NCBI GenBank assembly: GCA_964649095.1
Contig: CAZYPH010000054.1
Location: 1-14,717 of the forward strand
Length of the DNA stretch: 14,717 bases
Origin: CAZYPH01 sp964649095
Lineage (GTDB): Bacteria; Bdellovibrionota; UBA1018; UBA923
Reading direction: 5' to 3'
The position numbers and the translations under genes are program-made. Shown here in pieces: positions 8,080-14,687 of this stretch (positions within the stretch are counted from its first letter, which is position 1; each line of letters opens with the position of its first letter). The notes under the pieces were generated by a model that made no database searches, was not told the origin of the DNA, and was given only the letters and a program-made list of their open reading frames with translations.

Positions 8080-9156
8080 TTAGTCCGCTCGTTTCGTCTC
8101 GCGCCCGTACTCTGGCATCAAACCATGCGGAAGACTTTCGGCTAATACGCCTGGGGCACACTCCACGAATTCGGCAAAAGCTTGCATCTCAGGTAGAGTT
8201 CTAGCGCCTACATAAGAAAACCCTGAACGCACACCACCCATAAACGGACCTAGAATATCCGCAACAGAGCCTTTCTTAGCCACCTGTGTCGCAACACCTT
8301 CCGGATGACGATCAGTAAACGCATACCCGTAGTGTTTGCCCTGAGCCTCGGCAGAAGCCATTCCACGATAAGCGCCCGCTTCGCGCGCCCATTCTGGCAC
8401 TTCGTTGGTGCCAGACAATAACTTACCCAACATGACGGCCGAGGCCCCGGCAGAGAGCGCTTTTGTAGCGTCGCCACTGTTACGAATTCCACCGTCTGCA
8501 ATAATTGCAGCCGACGTTACGGCCGCGGCACAATCGGCAATGGCGGTTAATTGACCATAACCAGCACCGGTTACGACACGTGTCGTACACATGGAGCCAG
8601 GCCCAATACCCACTTTTAGAATGTCAGCGCCCCAGTGCTCTAAATCGCTGGCACCTTCTGGAGTGGCAACGTTTCCGGCAATCAAAATCAAACGATCGAG
8701 CGGCGCCCAGTGCGTCTTATCGAATGTGGCTGCAAACTGCCGCAACTCACCTAAGGCCCGTTCCATCATCGCGCTATGCCCATGAGCCACATCTAAACAA
8801 AGTATGTTTACCCCAGCGCGAATCAATTCTTTGGCGAACTGCACTTCATCTTTTGTAATGCCGATGGCTAAACTGCGGTGTTTTAAATCGCGCACATGGC
8901 GCGCCTGCACTAAACGTTGTTCGTTGGTGAGATAACGATGGATAATTCCCAAACCACCTAAACGTTCCATAGCCGCAGCCATGGTGAATTCTGTGATAGT
9001 GTCCATGTTCGACGCAATAATGGGCATCGTAAGTTTTAAACCATTTAAATTAGACGACACATCAACATGAGAGCGGGTTTCGAGACTAGAGAACTTCGGC
9101 ACGATTAAGAGGTCATCAAATCCGTACGTTTTTTTTCTAATTTTTAGGCCACTCAT
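8080..9156 (-). CDS. IMP dehydrogenase/GMP reductase family enzyme without CBS domains, probable GMP reductase
   Basis: This is a TIM-barrel purine enzyme. GMP reductase turns GMP into IMP with NADPH, and IMP dehydrogenase performs the oxidative step towards GMP. The sequence shows IIASNMDTITEF (46-57), the phosphate-binding and catalytic loop VGIGPGSMCTTRVVTG with Cys190 and Thr192, ADGGIRNSGD (220-229) and GASAVMLGKLLSGT. The 358-residue length leaves no room for the CBS pair found in typical IMPDH (about 490 residues). The flap lacks the Arg-Tyr pair of IMPDH (SDRYF-like) and has TDRHPEG instead, which favours reductase activity. The GMPR-type glutamate is not clearly placed, as YRGMASAEAQ shifts it by one, so the reaction stays open. 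A good ribosome binding site (AGGAG, minus strand, 9166-9170) precedes the ATG. Confidence 0.88.
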   Translation of the reverse strand: MSGLKIRKKTYGFDDLLIVPKFSSLETRSHVDVSSNLNGLKLTMPIIASNMDTITEFTMAAAMERLGGLGIIHRYLTNEQRLVQARHVRDLKHRSLAIGITKDEVQFAKELIRAGVNILCLDVAHGHSAMMERALGELRQFAATFDKTHWAPLDRLILIAGNVATPEGASDLEHWGADILKVGIGPGSMCTTRVVTGAGYGQLTAIADCAAAVTSAAIIADGGIRNSGDATKALSAGASAVMLGKLLSGTNEVPEWAREAGAYRGMASAEAQGKHYGYAFTDRHPEGVATQVAKKGSVADILGPFMGGVRSGFSYVGARTLPEMQAFAEFVECAPGVLAESLPHGLMPEYGRETKRAD

Positions 9157-9191
9157 GACTGCGATCTCCTTATTAGATTTCGAAGGGATTT

Positions 9192-9881
9192 CTATCGAGG
9201 GTCTCGATTAGGGCTCGACTCTAAAACTTGCTTCTTTCTAAATTCACTTAAACTCAAAACATCTGCGGGCTGTTTAAACACTCGATTAATAGATTCGATC
9301 TTGGGCTGTATCGACGATTGCGCCACCGCGGCCGAGGCACTGTTCGCAGCCGCTGATGGACTATTGTTAGCTGTGTTGGCAACAGGGTTCGGCGGCAAAT
9401 GCGCTGCGGCCGCTTGGTGCTGAAACTGCTCAAACGTTTCTCCGTTAGGATTCAACATCAACTGCAATGACGCCGTACGACCAGAACGCTCTAACTCGAT
9501 TAAATAACTTACATTAAGAGTCTTTCGATTTTGAAACGTCTCACTATATAAATGGAAATGTTCGACACACACCTCAGGGTATCGCCAACAAAAATACCCA
9601 TACCCGCAGTCAAAATCGAGCAACCATAGATCTTTAACAACAACCCCGAGTGATCGCATTTTTGTCGTCCACTGCGACACCACGGCCTCGGCCTGTGTTT
9701 CTAGCTCGACCAAATCTTTCGAGCCTGTGCGCAGATAACTGCCACGCAATTTCAATAAATTTAATTTATCGTAAGACTGTTTTGTAATTTTAAACACCAA
9801 CGGAAAAATGGAGTTGGCTTCTTCAAGAGTAAATATTTTTCGTTTCTGTGAAATAGAATACATCGCAGGTTGGTTTAACAT
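9192..9881 (-). CDS. DUF2203-like protein with a low-complexity C-terminal tail
   Basis: The function is unknown. Residues 15-110 resemble the DUF2203 family: a first motif KIFTLEEANSIFPLV, a helical middle, then GVVVKDLWLLDFDC (79-92) and YFCWRYPEVCVEHFHLY (96-112). These correspond to the family's VKD, LxDF, CWR and final His elements. From about 150 to 195 the chain is rich in Ala, Asn, Ser, Pro and Gln and looks disordered. A short conserved-looking end (FKQPADVLSLSEFRKKQ) follows. The ATG at 9881 has GGAG on the minus strand only three bases upstream, which is tight. The next Met (residue 7) has no ribosome binding site, so I keep the longer start. The gene lies 35 bases ahead of the purine enzyme on the same strand and may be cotranscribed with it. 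It is divergent from the thioesterase gene. Confidence 0.75.
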   Translation of the reverse strand: MLNQPAMYSISQKRKIFTLEEANSIFPLVFKITKQSYDKLNLLKLRGSYLRTGSKDLVELETQAEAVVSQWTTKMRSLGVVVKDLWLLDFDCGYGYFCWRYPEVCVEHFHLYSETFQNRKTLNVSYLIELERSGRTASLQLMLNPNGETFEQFQHQAAAAHLPPNPVANTANNSPSAAANSASAAVAQSSIQPKIESINRVFKQPADVLSLSEFRKKQVLESSPNRDPR

Positions 9882-9986
9882 ACTCTCCGGTGGCGATCGA
9901 ATTAAAAGATAATACTCTAAAACGAACGCACTGCGCTAAGCCCACGGAACATATACAAGATCGCACAAAAGTTTTACACTCAACGC

Positions 9987-10469
9987 ATGGTAAAAAAACC
10001 GGTAAAAGCCTCACAGGTTACGATGACGGAGCTCGTACTACCGAGCCACACGAACCAATTGGGTAATATATTTGGGGGCCAGATCATGGCCTGGATTGAT
10101 ATTGCCGGCGCCATCGCAGCAGGCCGCCATGCCGAGGGTGTGTGTGTTACAGCCAGTATCGATACGCTGCACTTTGTGGCGCCCGTAAAACTAGGCCATG
10201 TGGTGAATATTTATTCGTCGGTCAATTACGCCCATAAAACATCGATGGAGATCGGCGTACGTGTCGAATCGGAAGACCCCAACACCCAGCAGCGCCGCCA
10301 TGTTGCCACAGCGTATTTGACGTTCGTCGCCCTAGACCCCCACGGCCACCCCCGCCCGGTACCTGGCCTAACGCCCACATCGGCTCATGAAAAACGCCGC
10401 TACAGCGAAGCCCAACTCCGCCGCAAATCACGCTTGGCGCTCAAGGCGGCTTTGAATAGAAAGAAGTGA
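9987..10469 (+). CDS. Acyl-CoA thioesterase, hotdog fold (YciA/BACH-like)
   Basis: This cytoplasmic enzyme hydrolyses acyl-CoA thioesters to free acid and CoA. The 160 residues form one hotdog domain. LVLPSHTNQLGNIFGGQIMA (16-35) matches the family's N-x-x-G-x-x-F-G-G motif, with conserved Asp38 on the following helix (WIDIAGAIAA). SIDTLHFVAPVKLGHVV (57-73) supplies the central strands, and VATAYLTFVAL (106-116) the last strand. The C-terminal tail (132-160) is rich in Arg and Lys, as in several YciA-type proteins. No Shine-Dalgarno is clear before the ATG at 9987. The gene stands alone and is divergent from the DUF2203-like gene, with 105 bases between starts. Substrate chain length cannot be read from the sequence. 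Confidence 0.9.
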   Translation: MVKKPVKASQVTMTELVLPSHTNQLGNIFGGQIMAWIDIAGAIAAGRHAEGVCVTASIDTLHFVAPVKLGHVVNIYSSVNYAHKTSMEIGVRVESEDPNTQQRRHVATAYLTFVALDPHGHPRPVPGLTPTSAHEKRRYSEAQLRRKSRLALKAALNRKK

Positions 10470-10492
10470 TTGAAATATTTTATAAAATTCGC

Positions 10493-10516
10493 AACAAACC
10501 CCGGCATTAGTTTGTT
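10493..10516. other. Inverted repeat between convergent genes (possible weak terminator)
   Basis: AACAAAC (10493-10499) and GTTTGTT (10510-10516) form a perfect seven-base stem around a ten-base loop, in the 61-base gap between the thioesterase stop and the stop of the convergent ATPase gene. The stem is AT-rich and no U tract follows on either strand. Terminator function is only suggested by position. Confidence 0.25.
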
Positions 10517-10530
10517 ATCGGAGCGTATTG

Positions 10531-11394
10531 CTAGTCTTCATACCAGGCTGCGGCGCTACGCTGACTGTCACCAGTTATTATAAGCTGCTTAAATATATTC
10601 TTAGTACGGTCATCGAATCGAACACGATCCGCCGATCCGGGAAGGCCCACAGCAGCCTCTAGCAGCTTCTCTAAAGTTGAATTTGTTGTGACAAAAACCC
10701 GACCACCATTGCTATGAACATGCAATACTACCGAAGCTAGCGTTCGTCCTATCTCAGTAAATCCATTATTCACATCGTCAAAAACGAATACGCCCACACC
10801 GCTTTTAATAGCATCCTCTGCTGCGATCTTTAGGAACCTTTGCTCAGGATGGAAAAAGGCCACCCTTTGGCCGGTTTTTAAACATTCTTTAGCCACCGCG
10901 ATAGTAATATGCGTTTTCCCAACTCCGGCCGGCCCTGACACAAACAAACCACTCGCACGACCTCCGGCATAGTTAATAAGTCGTCGTGCCCAGTGCAATA
11001 GCTCCTTCTGTGAGTCGTTGTTCGGTTTATAATTATCCAATCGAGCGACTAGATTTTCTAGCGGCACATTTGGATTAGCTTTCAAAAAAAGAAGATCCAC
11101 TACCAGAAGAGCTGCATCGTCACTGCTAAGACCTGCCAAATTAACTTCAACCCCCCCCCCAGCTAGCCCGGGAACGAACTGAACTTGAGGATAGTGAGTC
11201 TTAAACTCTCGCTGCCGAGCTATGGTAAGGAGATCACCATTTAGGACTAGCGTCGAATCTCCCAACGCCGCAGGGCAGGGCGTCCCACGCAACTGATCGA
11301 CTAAATCCTGTAAAGAACCCTCGCTACTGCCCCCAAAAGCTGGAGTAACCAAACAAAACACCATTGCAATTATCGATTTTATGCGATTCAACAT
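10531..11394 (-). CDS. AAA+/DnaC-IstB-like P-loop ATPase with an apparent N-terminal signal peptide
   Basis: Residues 130-280 are a P-loop ATPase of DnaC/DnaA-like type. They show Walker A GPAGVGKT (154-161), Walker B VFVFDD (202-207), a sensor-1-like VFVTTNST (233-240), and an arginine-rich stretch SADRVRFDDR (254-263) where such proteins carry an Arg finger. Residues 1-22 (RIKSIIAMVFCLVTPAFGG) have a basic start, a hydrophobic core and a small-residue end, as in a Sec signal peptide. An exported ATPase would be unusual because ATP is scarce outside the cytoplasm. The only Met codons are residues 1 and 11, so a shorter cytoplasmic form would need a GTG or TTG start. Residues 28-130 match no family I recognise. 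A G10 run encodes Gly79-Val82. No strong ribosome binding site is visible. The role is unknown. Confidence 0.78.
   Translation of the reverse strand: MLNRIKSIIAMVFCLVTPAFGGSSEGSLQDLVDQLRGTPCPAALGDSTLVLNGDLLTIARQREFKTHYPQVQFVPGLAGGGVEVNLAGLSSDDAALLVVDLLFLKANPNVPLENLVARLDNYKPNNDSQKELLHWARRLINYAGGRASGLFVSGPAGVGKTHITIAVAKECLKTGQRVAFFHPEQRFLKIAAEDAIKSGVGVFVFDDVNNGFTEIGRTLASVVLHVHSNGGRVFVTTNSTLEKLLEAAVGLPGSADRVRFDDRTKNIFKQLIITGDSQRSAAAWYED
11151..11160 (-). repeat. G10 homopolymer (C10 on the + strand) inside the ATPase gene
   Basis: Ten guanines on the coding strand encode Gly79, Gly80, Gly81 and the first base of Val82. The frame is open at length 10. A one-base slip would cut the protein before Walker A. 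This is the second ten-base C/G run in the window, and both lie in coding sequence. Confidence 0.9.
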
Positions 11395-11463
11395 TCGGTG
11401 CGTTCAGTACCATTTCTGGGTTTTCGTATCAAAGTCAAAGTGAAGAGGAACAAAAAAACTCTA

Positions 11464-11478
11464 ACCACCACCACCACC
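11464..11478. repeat. ACC trinucleotide microsatellite (five units)
   Basis: Five perfect ACC units are followed by AAC, in noncoding DNA upstream of the signal-peptide ATPase gene. The tract is short and could be chance. Confidence 0.7.
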
Positions 11479-11534
11479 AACGCGTGGCACACCGCACGAA
11501 TCACCCAGCTATGCCGCCTCTCCAATGAAATAAC

Positions 11535-11550
11535 GCAGATGCCCCATTAT
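11535..11550. repeat. 16-base direct repeat, copy 1
   Basis: GCAGATGCCCCATTAT is identical to the copy at 11719-11734, 184 bases away start to start. The two copies flank the hairpin cluster, which suggests element edges or a duplication. Confidence 0.85.
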
Positions 11551-11617
11551 CGACCAAAAAAATCCCCCTACAACGCCAGCATTTGGCTGGAAAATGGGCC
11601 GAGTGGAATAGATGCGA

Positions 11618-11637
11618 GGCGCGTGGCCGTAAGCGCC
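11618..11637. repeat. Inverted repeat, stem GGCGC/GCGCC
   Basis: GGCGC (11618-11622) pairs with GCGCC (11633-11637) around a ten-base loop. It is the first of three hairpins in the noncoding stretch. Confidence 0.5.
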
Positions 11638-11639
11638 CA

Positions 11640-11658
11640 GCTGTGCCACAGGCACAGC
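11640..11658. repeat. Perfect hairpin, 8-bp stem and 3-base loop
   Basis: GCTGTGCC (11640-11647), loop ACA, then GGCACAGC (11651-11658). This is the strongest hairpin seen in the window. No U tract follows on either strand, so it does not look like an intrinsic terminator. Confidence 0.8.
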
Positions 11659-11672
11659 GCCATCCCAATTGA

Positions 11673-11691
11673 GCCGTATAAATAGTACGGC
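11673..11691. repeat. Inverted repeat GCCGTA/TACGGC
   Basis: GCCGTA (11673-11678) pairs with TACGGC (11686-11691) around the loop TAAATAG. It is the third hairpin of the cluster and lies 27 bases before copy 2 of the direct repeat. Confidence 0.65.
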
Positions 11692-11718
11692 GTACAGAGC
11701 GCACGGACACGCAACGAA

Positions 11719-11734
11719 GCAGATGCCCCATTAT
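11719..11734. repeat. 16-base direct repeat, copy 2
   Basis: GCAGATGCCCCATTAT, identical to 11535-11550. It ends 13 bases from the stop of the peptide deformylase gene. Confidence 0.85.
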
Positions 11735-11747
11735 ACAGCCAAATGCT

Positions 11748-12302
11748 CTATTGGAGGTCTTCTTTGGAGTCGGGTAGAATATACCTCTCAAACTCCTGAT
11801 CATAAGCAAACTTAGAAGGATCCACCAACCGGTCAATATAGAGTTTGCCATCCAAATGATCGAACTCGTGTTGTAACACCACGGCCAAAAAACCTTCGGC
11901 TTCGAACTCGTGGCGTTTGCCTATTCGATCGAGGTATTCGACATGGATTTTTTTGGGACGGGCTACCAACCCTCGCATACCGGGCACGCTGAGACAGCCT
12001 TCCCAGGTTGCGTACGTTTCTTCGGTTAGGGGCTTAATTTTAGGATTGATATAAAATTGAAGGCCTTGCGCTTGGGGAATTTTATAACGCGGATTACTTT
12101 CTTCAAACTCAATCACACAAACACGGACGGACTGATGCACTTGAGGAGCCGCCAAACCCACACCATCGTACTCACGCATGGTCTCGACCATGCTATCAAT
12201 GAATTGCTGGAATTCCGTCGAACGGAGCTGATTTAGAGAAACTTCTTTAGCCACTTTTCGTAGAATCGGATGCCCCATTCGGGCAATTTTTAGTATCGCC
12301 AT
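11748..12302 (-). CDS. def: Peptide deformylase
   Basis: This metalloenzyme removes the formyl group from the N-terminal methionine of new proteins at the ribosome. All three family motifs are intact: GVGLAAPQV, EGCLSVPG (metal Cys) and QHEFDHLDG (two metal His and the catalytic Glu). I place the start at the ATG at 12302, which gives MAILKIARMGHPILRKVA and 184 residues, the classic beginning for the family. A longer reading from 12341 would use a GTG inside the upstream phosphatase gene and add 13 residues unlike the family. The start lies 17 bases after the phosphatase stop, with no strong Shine-Dalgarno. It is the last gene of a minus-strand cluster and has no formyltransferase gene (fmt) next to it in this window. 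Confidence 0.95.
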   Translation of the reverse strand: MAILKIARMGHPILRKVAKEVSLNQLRSTEFQQFIDSMVETMREYDGVGLAAPQVHQSVRVCVIEFEESNPRYKIPQAQGLQFYINPKIKPLTEETYATWEGCLSVPGMRGLVARPKKIHVEYLDRIGKRHEFEAEGFLAVVLQHEFDHLDGKLYIDRLVDPSKFAYDQEFERYILPDSKEDLQ

Positions 12303-12319
12303 AGCGCTTGATTTATAGC

Positions 12320-13216
12320 TTAAAACTGCTGAATAAACCACTCACCAGAATCGGAATCTTGGTTCGCTGAATCAGCATTCGTTATAACCGACTCGGCAAA
12401 TAGCTTTAAACGCTGTTCGCTGTTGAAGTTTTGAGCAGTCGGCGCTTCAGAGTTCACAACCAATTTGAGATGCGAGCTAAACTCTAACATTTCTTGGTCG
12501 TAATACGAATTTCCACAAGCTAAGAATGGTGCTTTTTGTATATATTTTTTTATTAATGTCACTTTGCCATCGGCATAGGGAATCAATCCGTCAAAAAGCT
12601 GCGACGTTAACACGCCGTTGTGCACACGCACGCGACTAGCAATCACGCATCGGGGATCGATTCCAAAAAACTTACAAGCTTCTTGAACGACCCAGTAGTT
12701 CGATCCGCTTACAGCCCAAACCTCGACGCCGGCTTTTTGCAAGTGTTGTACGAGGCTAAACATAGGGAAAAATATATTTAACTTAAAATGGTCTTCAAAA
12801 TAGGCTCGGGCACGATTGCGCAATTCTATTTCTGACAAACCAGCGCACCACTGCACGAGCCATCCAAAGGCCTCGCGCGCGCGGCCCTGACCTACAGCCT
12901 GTTCATAAACGTCGTAGGCTTTCGCAGGAAACTGGCCTGATAAAGCCTCGGGCCATAAGCCCGTTTCTACCGATGACGGCAACCATCCTTGTTGCATTTG
13001 ATGCTGAAAAAATAGTTCGCCCAGATCGCCCTTCCATAATGTGCCGTCACAATCAAATACAGCAACCAGTCGATAACGCTTGAGGTCAGTGAGATTTTTT
13101 TGCAGCGCTGTCACAAAAGACGCAGAGAACCCCTCGTCTACTAAATTTTGTAAACTGTCTTCCATGTCTTCGATATTTGATACCCCCAGTGCCGCCCTAA
13201 CAGCCCCCTGCGACAT
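12320..13216 (-). CDS. HAD-superfamily phosphatase (HAD-IB, phosphoserine-phosphatase-like)
   Basis: This is a probable cytoplasmic phosphomonoesterase using an aspartyl-phosphate intermediate. Motif I is VFDCDGTLW with nucleophile Asp55 and acid/base Asp57. Motif II is VWAVSGSN with Ser170, motif III is Lys218 in YADGKVTLIKKYI, and motif IV is ACGNSYYDQEML (233-244). A helical cap lies between motifs I and II, as in HAD-IB proteins. Motif IV has Asn236 where GDSxxD is usual, but Asp240 remains. About 45 residues precede the HAD core and about 25 Ser/Asp-rich residues follow it. Start at 13216 lies only two bases after the fumC stop, so translation is probably coupled; Met18 is an alternative start. 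The substrate is not clear and SerB activity should not be assumed. Confidence 0.85.
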   Translation of the reverse strand: MSQGAVRAALGVSNIEDMEDSLQNLVDEGFSASFVTALQKNLTDLKRYRLVAVFDCDGTLWKGDLGELFFQHQMQQGWLPSSVETGLWPEALSGQFPAKAYDVYEQAVGQGRAREAFGWLVQWCAGLSEIELRNRARAYFEDHFKLNIFFPMFSLVQHLQKAGVEVWAVSGSNYWVVQEACKFFGIDPRCVIASRVRVHNGVLTSQLFDGLIPYADGKVTLIKKYIQKAPFLACGNSYYDQEMLEFSSHLKLVVNSEAPTAQNFNSEQRLKLFAESVITNADSANQDSDSGEWFIQQF

Positions 13217-13218
13217 AC

Positions 13219-14616
13219 TTAAACCATACTCTCGGGACGCACCCAGGCATCAAACTGCTCTGAAGTGACTAAACCTAAAGCCAATGCGGCTTCTTTTAAG
13301 GTTGTGTTTTCTTTGTGGGCTTTTTTCGCAATTTTTGCGGCATTGTCATAACCAATATGCGGGTTCAACGCAGTCACTAACATCAACGAACGGTCCAAAT
13401 TCTCTTTAATACGTGCCTGATTTGGTTCAATGCCATCGACGCAATGTTCGCGAAAGCTATGACAACCATCACTCAACAAACGGCACGATTGTAAAAAGTT
13501 ATGAACAAGTAACGGTTTAAATACGTTCAATTCAAAATTACCCGAAGCCCCGCCTACGGTGATTGCAACGTCGTTCCCCATCACTTGTGCACACAACATA
13601 GTCAACGCCTCACACTGCGTCGGGTTTACTTTTCCGGGCATAATAGACGAACCGGGTTCGTTCTCTGGAATAACAATTTCACCTAAACCAGAACGCGGCC
13701 CTGAGCTTAACCAACGTACGTCGTTCGCAATTTTATTTAAGGCAACAGCTAAGCCCTTCAATGCACCGTGCATGTGCACCACAGCGTCATTCGCAGCTAA
13801 TGCTTCGAATTTGTTCGGTGCTGTTACAAAGGGCAACCCCGTCAAATCGGCAATTTGTTTAGCTACCGCCTCAGCGTAGCCTTTGGGGGCATTCAAACCA
13901 GTACCAACAGCCGTTCCACCGAGGGCCAACTCTGAAAGGTGCGATAACTGCAGTTCGATGTGCGCGAGTGCGTGTTTGAGTTGCGCAGCATATCCGCTAA
14001 ACTCTTGGCCCAATGTCAGTGGTGTGGCGTCTTGAAGATGGGTACGACCAATTTTAACAACAGTTTTAAAGGCATCGGCCTTGGCCGCTAGACTTTTGTG
14101 TAGGGCTGTTACCGCCGGCAACACGTCTTTTACGACCGCCTTGTAAGCGGCTACGCTGATCGCCGTTGGATATACGTCGTTCGACGACTGCCCTTTGTTG
14201 ACATCGTCGTTGGGGTGCACGAGTCGCGACTCGCCACGCTCGCCGCCCAGAAGCTCGCTCGCTCGGTTAGCCAATACTTCGTTACAATTCATATTGGTCT
14301 GAGTGCCGCTACCTGTCTGCCAAATCGATAGGGGAAACTCTTGATCGTGTTGACCGGCCAAAACCTCATCGGCTGCTTTGACAATTGCCGCAGCCTTTTC
14401 GGCTTTCAACGTGCCGTTCGCGGTATTAACTAAAGCCGCCGCTTTTTTGACCGTAACCAAAGCCTCGATCAAGGCCTTAGGCATGGTTTCGGTGGAAATA
14501 CGAAAGTATTTTAAAGATCGTTGCGTTTGCGCACCCCAGAGGTGGTGTTGAGGCACCTCGATCGGGCCAAAAGTATCGCGTTCTGTTCTAAATTTTGTCT
14601 GTGTATTGGTGTTCAT
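13219..14616 (-). CDS. fumC: Fumarate hydratase class II
   Basis: This cytoplasmic enzyme interconverts fumarate and L-malate in the TCA cycle, as a homotetramer without an iron-sulphur cluster. The family signature GSSIMPGKVNP (322-332) is present with the catalytic Ser loop. GSGTQTNMNCNEV (102-114) and GRTHLQDATPLTLGQ (190-204, His193) supply the other active-site regions. Its 465 residues are the usual class II length, and WVRPESMV is close to the usual C terminus. It is the first gene of the fumC - phosphatase - def cluster. The ATG at 14616 has only a weak GAG upstream, and a promoter-like pair lies just before it. Confidence 0.97.
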   Translation of the reverse strand: MNTNTQTKFRTERDTFGPIEVPQHHLWGAQTQRSLKYFRISTETMPKALIEALVTVKKAAALVNTANGTLKAEKAAAIVKAADEVLAGQHDQEFPLSIWQTGSGTQTNMNCNEVLANRASELLGGERGESRLVHPNDDVNKGQSSNDVYPTAISVAAYKAVVKDVLPAVTALHKSLAAKADAFKTVVKIGRTHLQDATPLTLGQEFSGYAAQLKHALAHIELQLSHLSELALGGTAVGTGLNAPKGYAEAVAKQIADLTGLPFVTAPNKFEALAANDAVVHMHGALKGLAVALNKIANDVRWLSSGPRSGLGEIVIPENEPGSSIMPGKVNPTQCEALTMLCAQVMGNDVAITVGGASGNFELNVFKPLLVHNFLQSCRLLSDGCHSFREHCVDGIEPNQARIKENLDRSLMLVTALNPHIGYDNAAKIAKKAHKENTTLKEAALALGLVTSEQFDAWVRPESMV

Positions 14617-14627
14617 AGTTACTCAAA

Positions 14628-14656
14628 ATACTATGCAAACGGCCGTACAATTTCAA
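14628..14656 (-). promoter_or_regulatory. Candidate sigma70-type promoter for fumC
   Basis: On the minus strand, TTGAAA (14651-14656) and TAGTAT (14628-14633) are separated by exactly 17 bases, matching five and four of six consensus positions. The start of transcription would be near 14621, giving a leader of only about five bases, so transcription may be nearly leaderless or the true promoter may be further upstream. Confidence 0.45.
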
Positions 14657-14663
14657 AGGCTAA

Positions 14664-14687
14664 ACCTCAAAGCCCAAACCATGAGGT
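14664..14687. other. Inverted repeat upstream of the fumC promoter
   Basis: ACCTCA (14664-14669) and TGAGGT (14682-14687) are inverted copies around a 12-base centre, just upstream of the candidate -35 box. This could be an operator or part of a feature outside the window. Confidence 0.25.

Larger units (their letters stand above)
11395..11747. other. Structured noncoding region of 353 bases with a direct repeat and hairpins
   Basis: No convincing gene is present. Open frames here (11398-11685 plus; 11501-11851 minus) have Arg/Cys/His- or Thr-rich translations without any family likeness. The region holds an ACC microsatellite (11464-11478), two copies of a 16-base direct repeat, and three inverted repeats between 11618 and 11691. 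CCCAGCT-TGCC also occurs twice (about 11501 and 11637), differing by one base (A/G), so more than the exact 16 bases may be duplicated. The composition is more GC-rich and repeat-rich than the flanking genes. A mobile-type intergenic repeat element or a noncoding RNA are both possible; neither can be decided here. Confidence 0.6.

Noticed and set aside
8062..8091. Possible terminator between the convergent cheB and purine enzyme genes
   Set aside because: Only weak stems of four or five bases, inside coding ends, and no U tract.
8505..8858. 117-codon plus-strand open frame
   Set aside because: It is a shadow of the IMPDH/GMPR gene on the other strand, which has full family motifs.
11398..11685. 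95-codon plus-strand open frame
   Set aside because: It has a Thr-rich microsatellite translation, no family likeness, no ribosome binding site, and lies over the repeat and hairpin region.
11501..11851. 116-codon minus-strand open frame over the repeats and the end of def
   Set aside because: The translation is rich in Arg, Cys and Trp as expected from GC-rich noncoding DNA, and it overlaps the certain def gene.
12269..12279. GATGCCCCATT inside def matches 11 bases of the 16-base direct repeat
   Set aside because: Here it encodes the conserved deformylase sequence MGHP and the match stops at 11 bases, so chance is the simpler reading.
12303..12341. Upstream extension of peptide deformylase by 13 residues
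   Set aside because: The start would be a GTG inside the phosphatase gene, and the family begins at MAILKI-type sequence, present at the ATG at 12302.
13559..13879. 106-codon plus-strand open frame
   Set aside because: It is a shadow of fumC, including the antisense of the GSSIMPGK signature.
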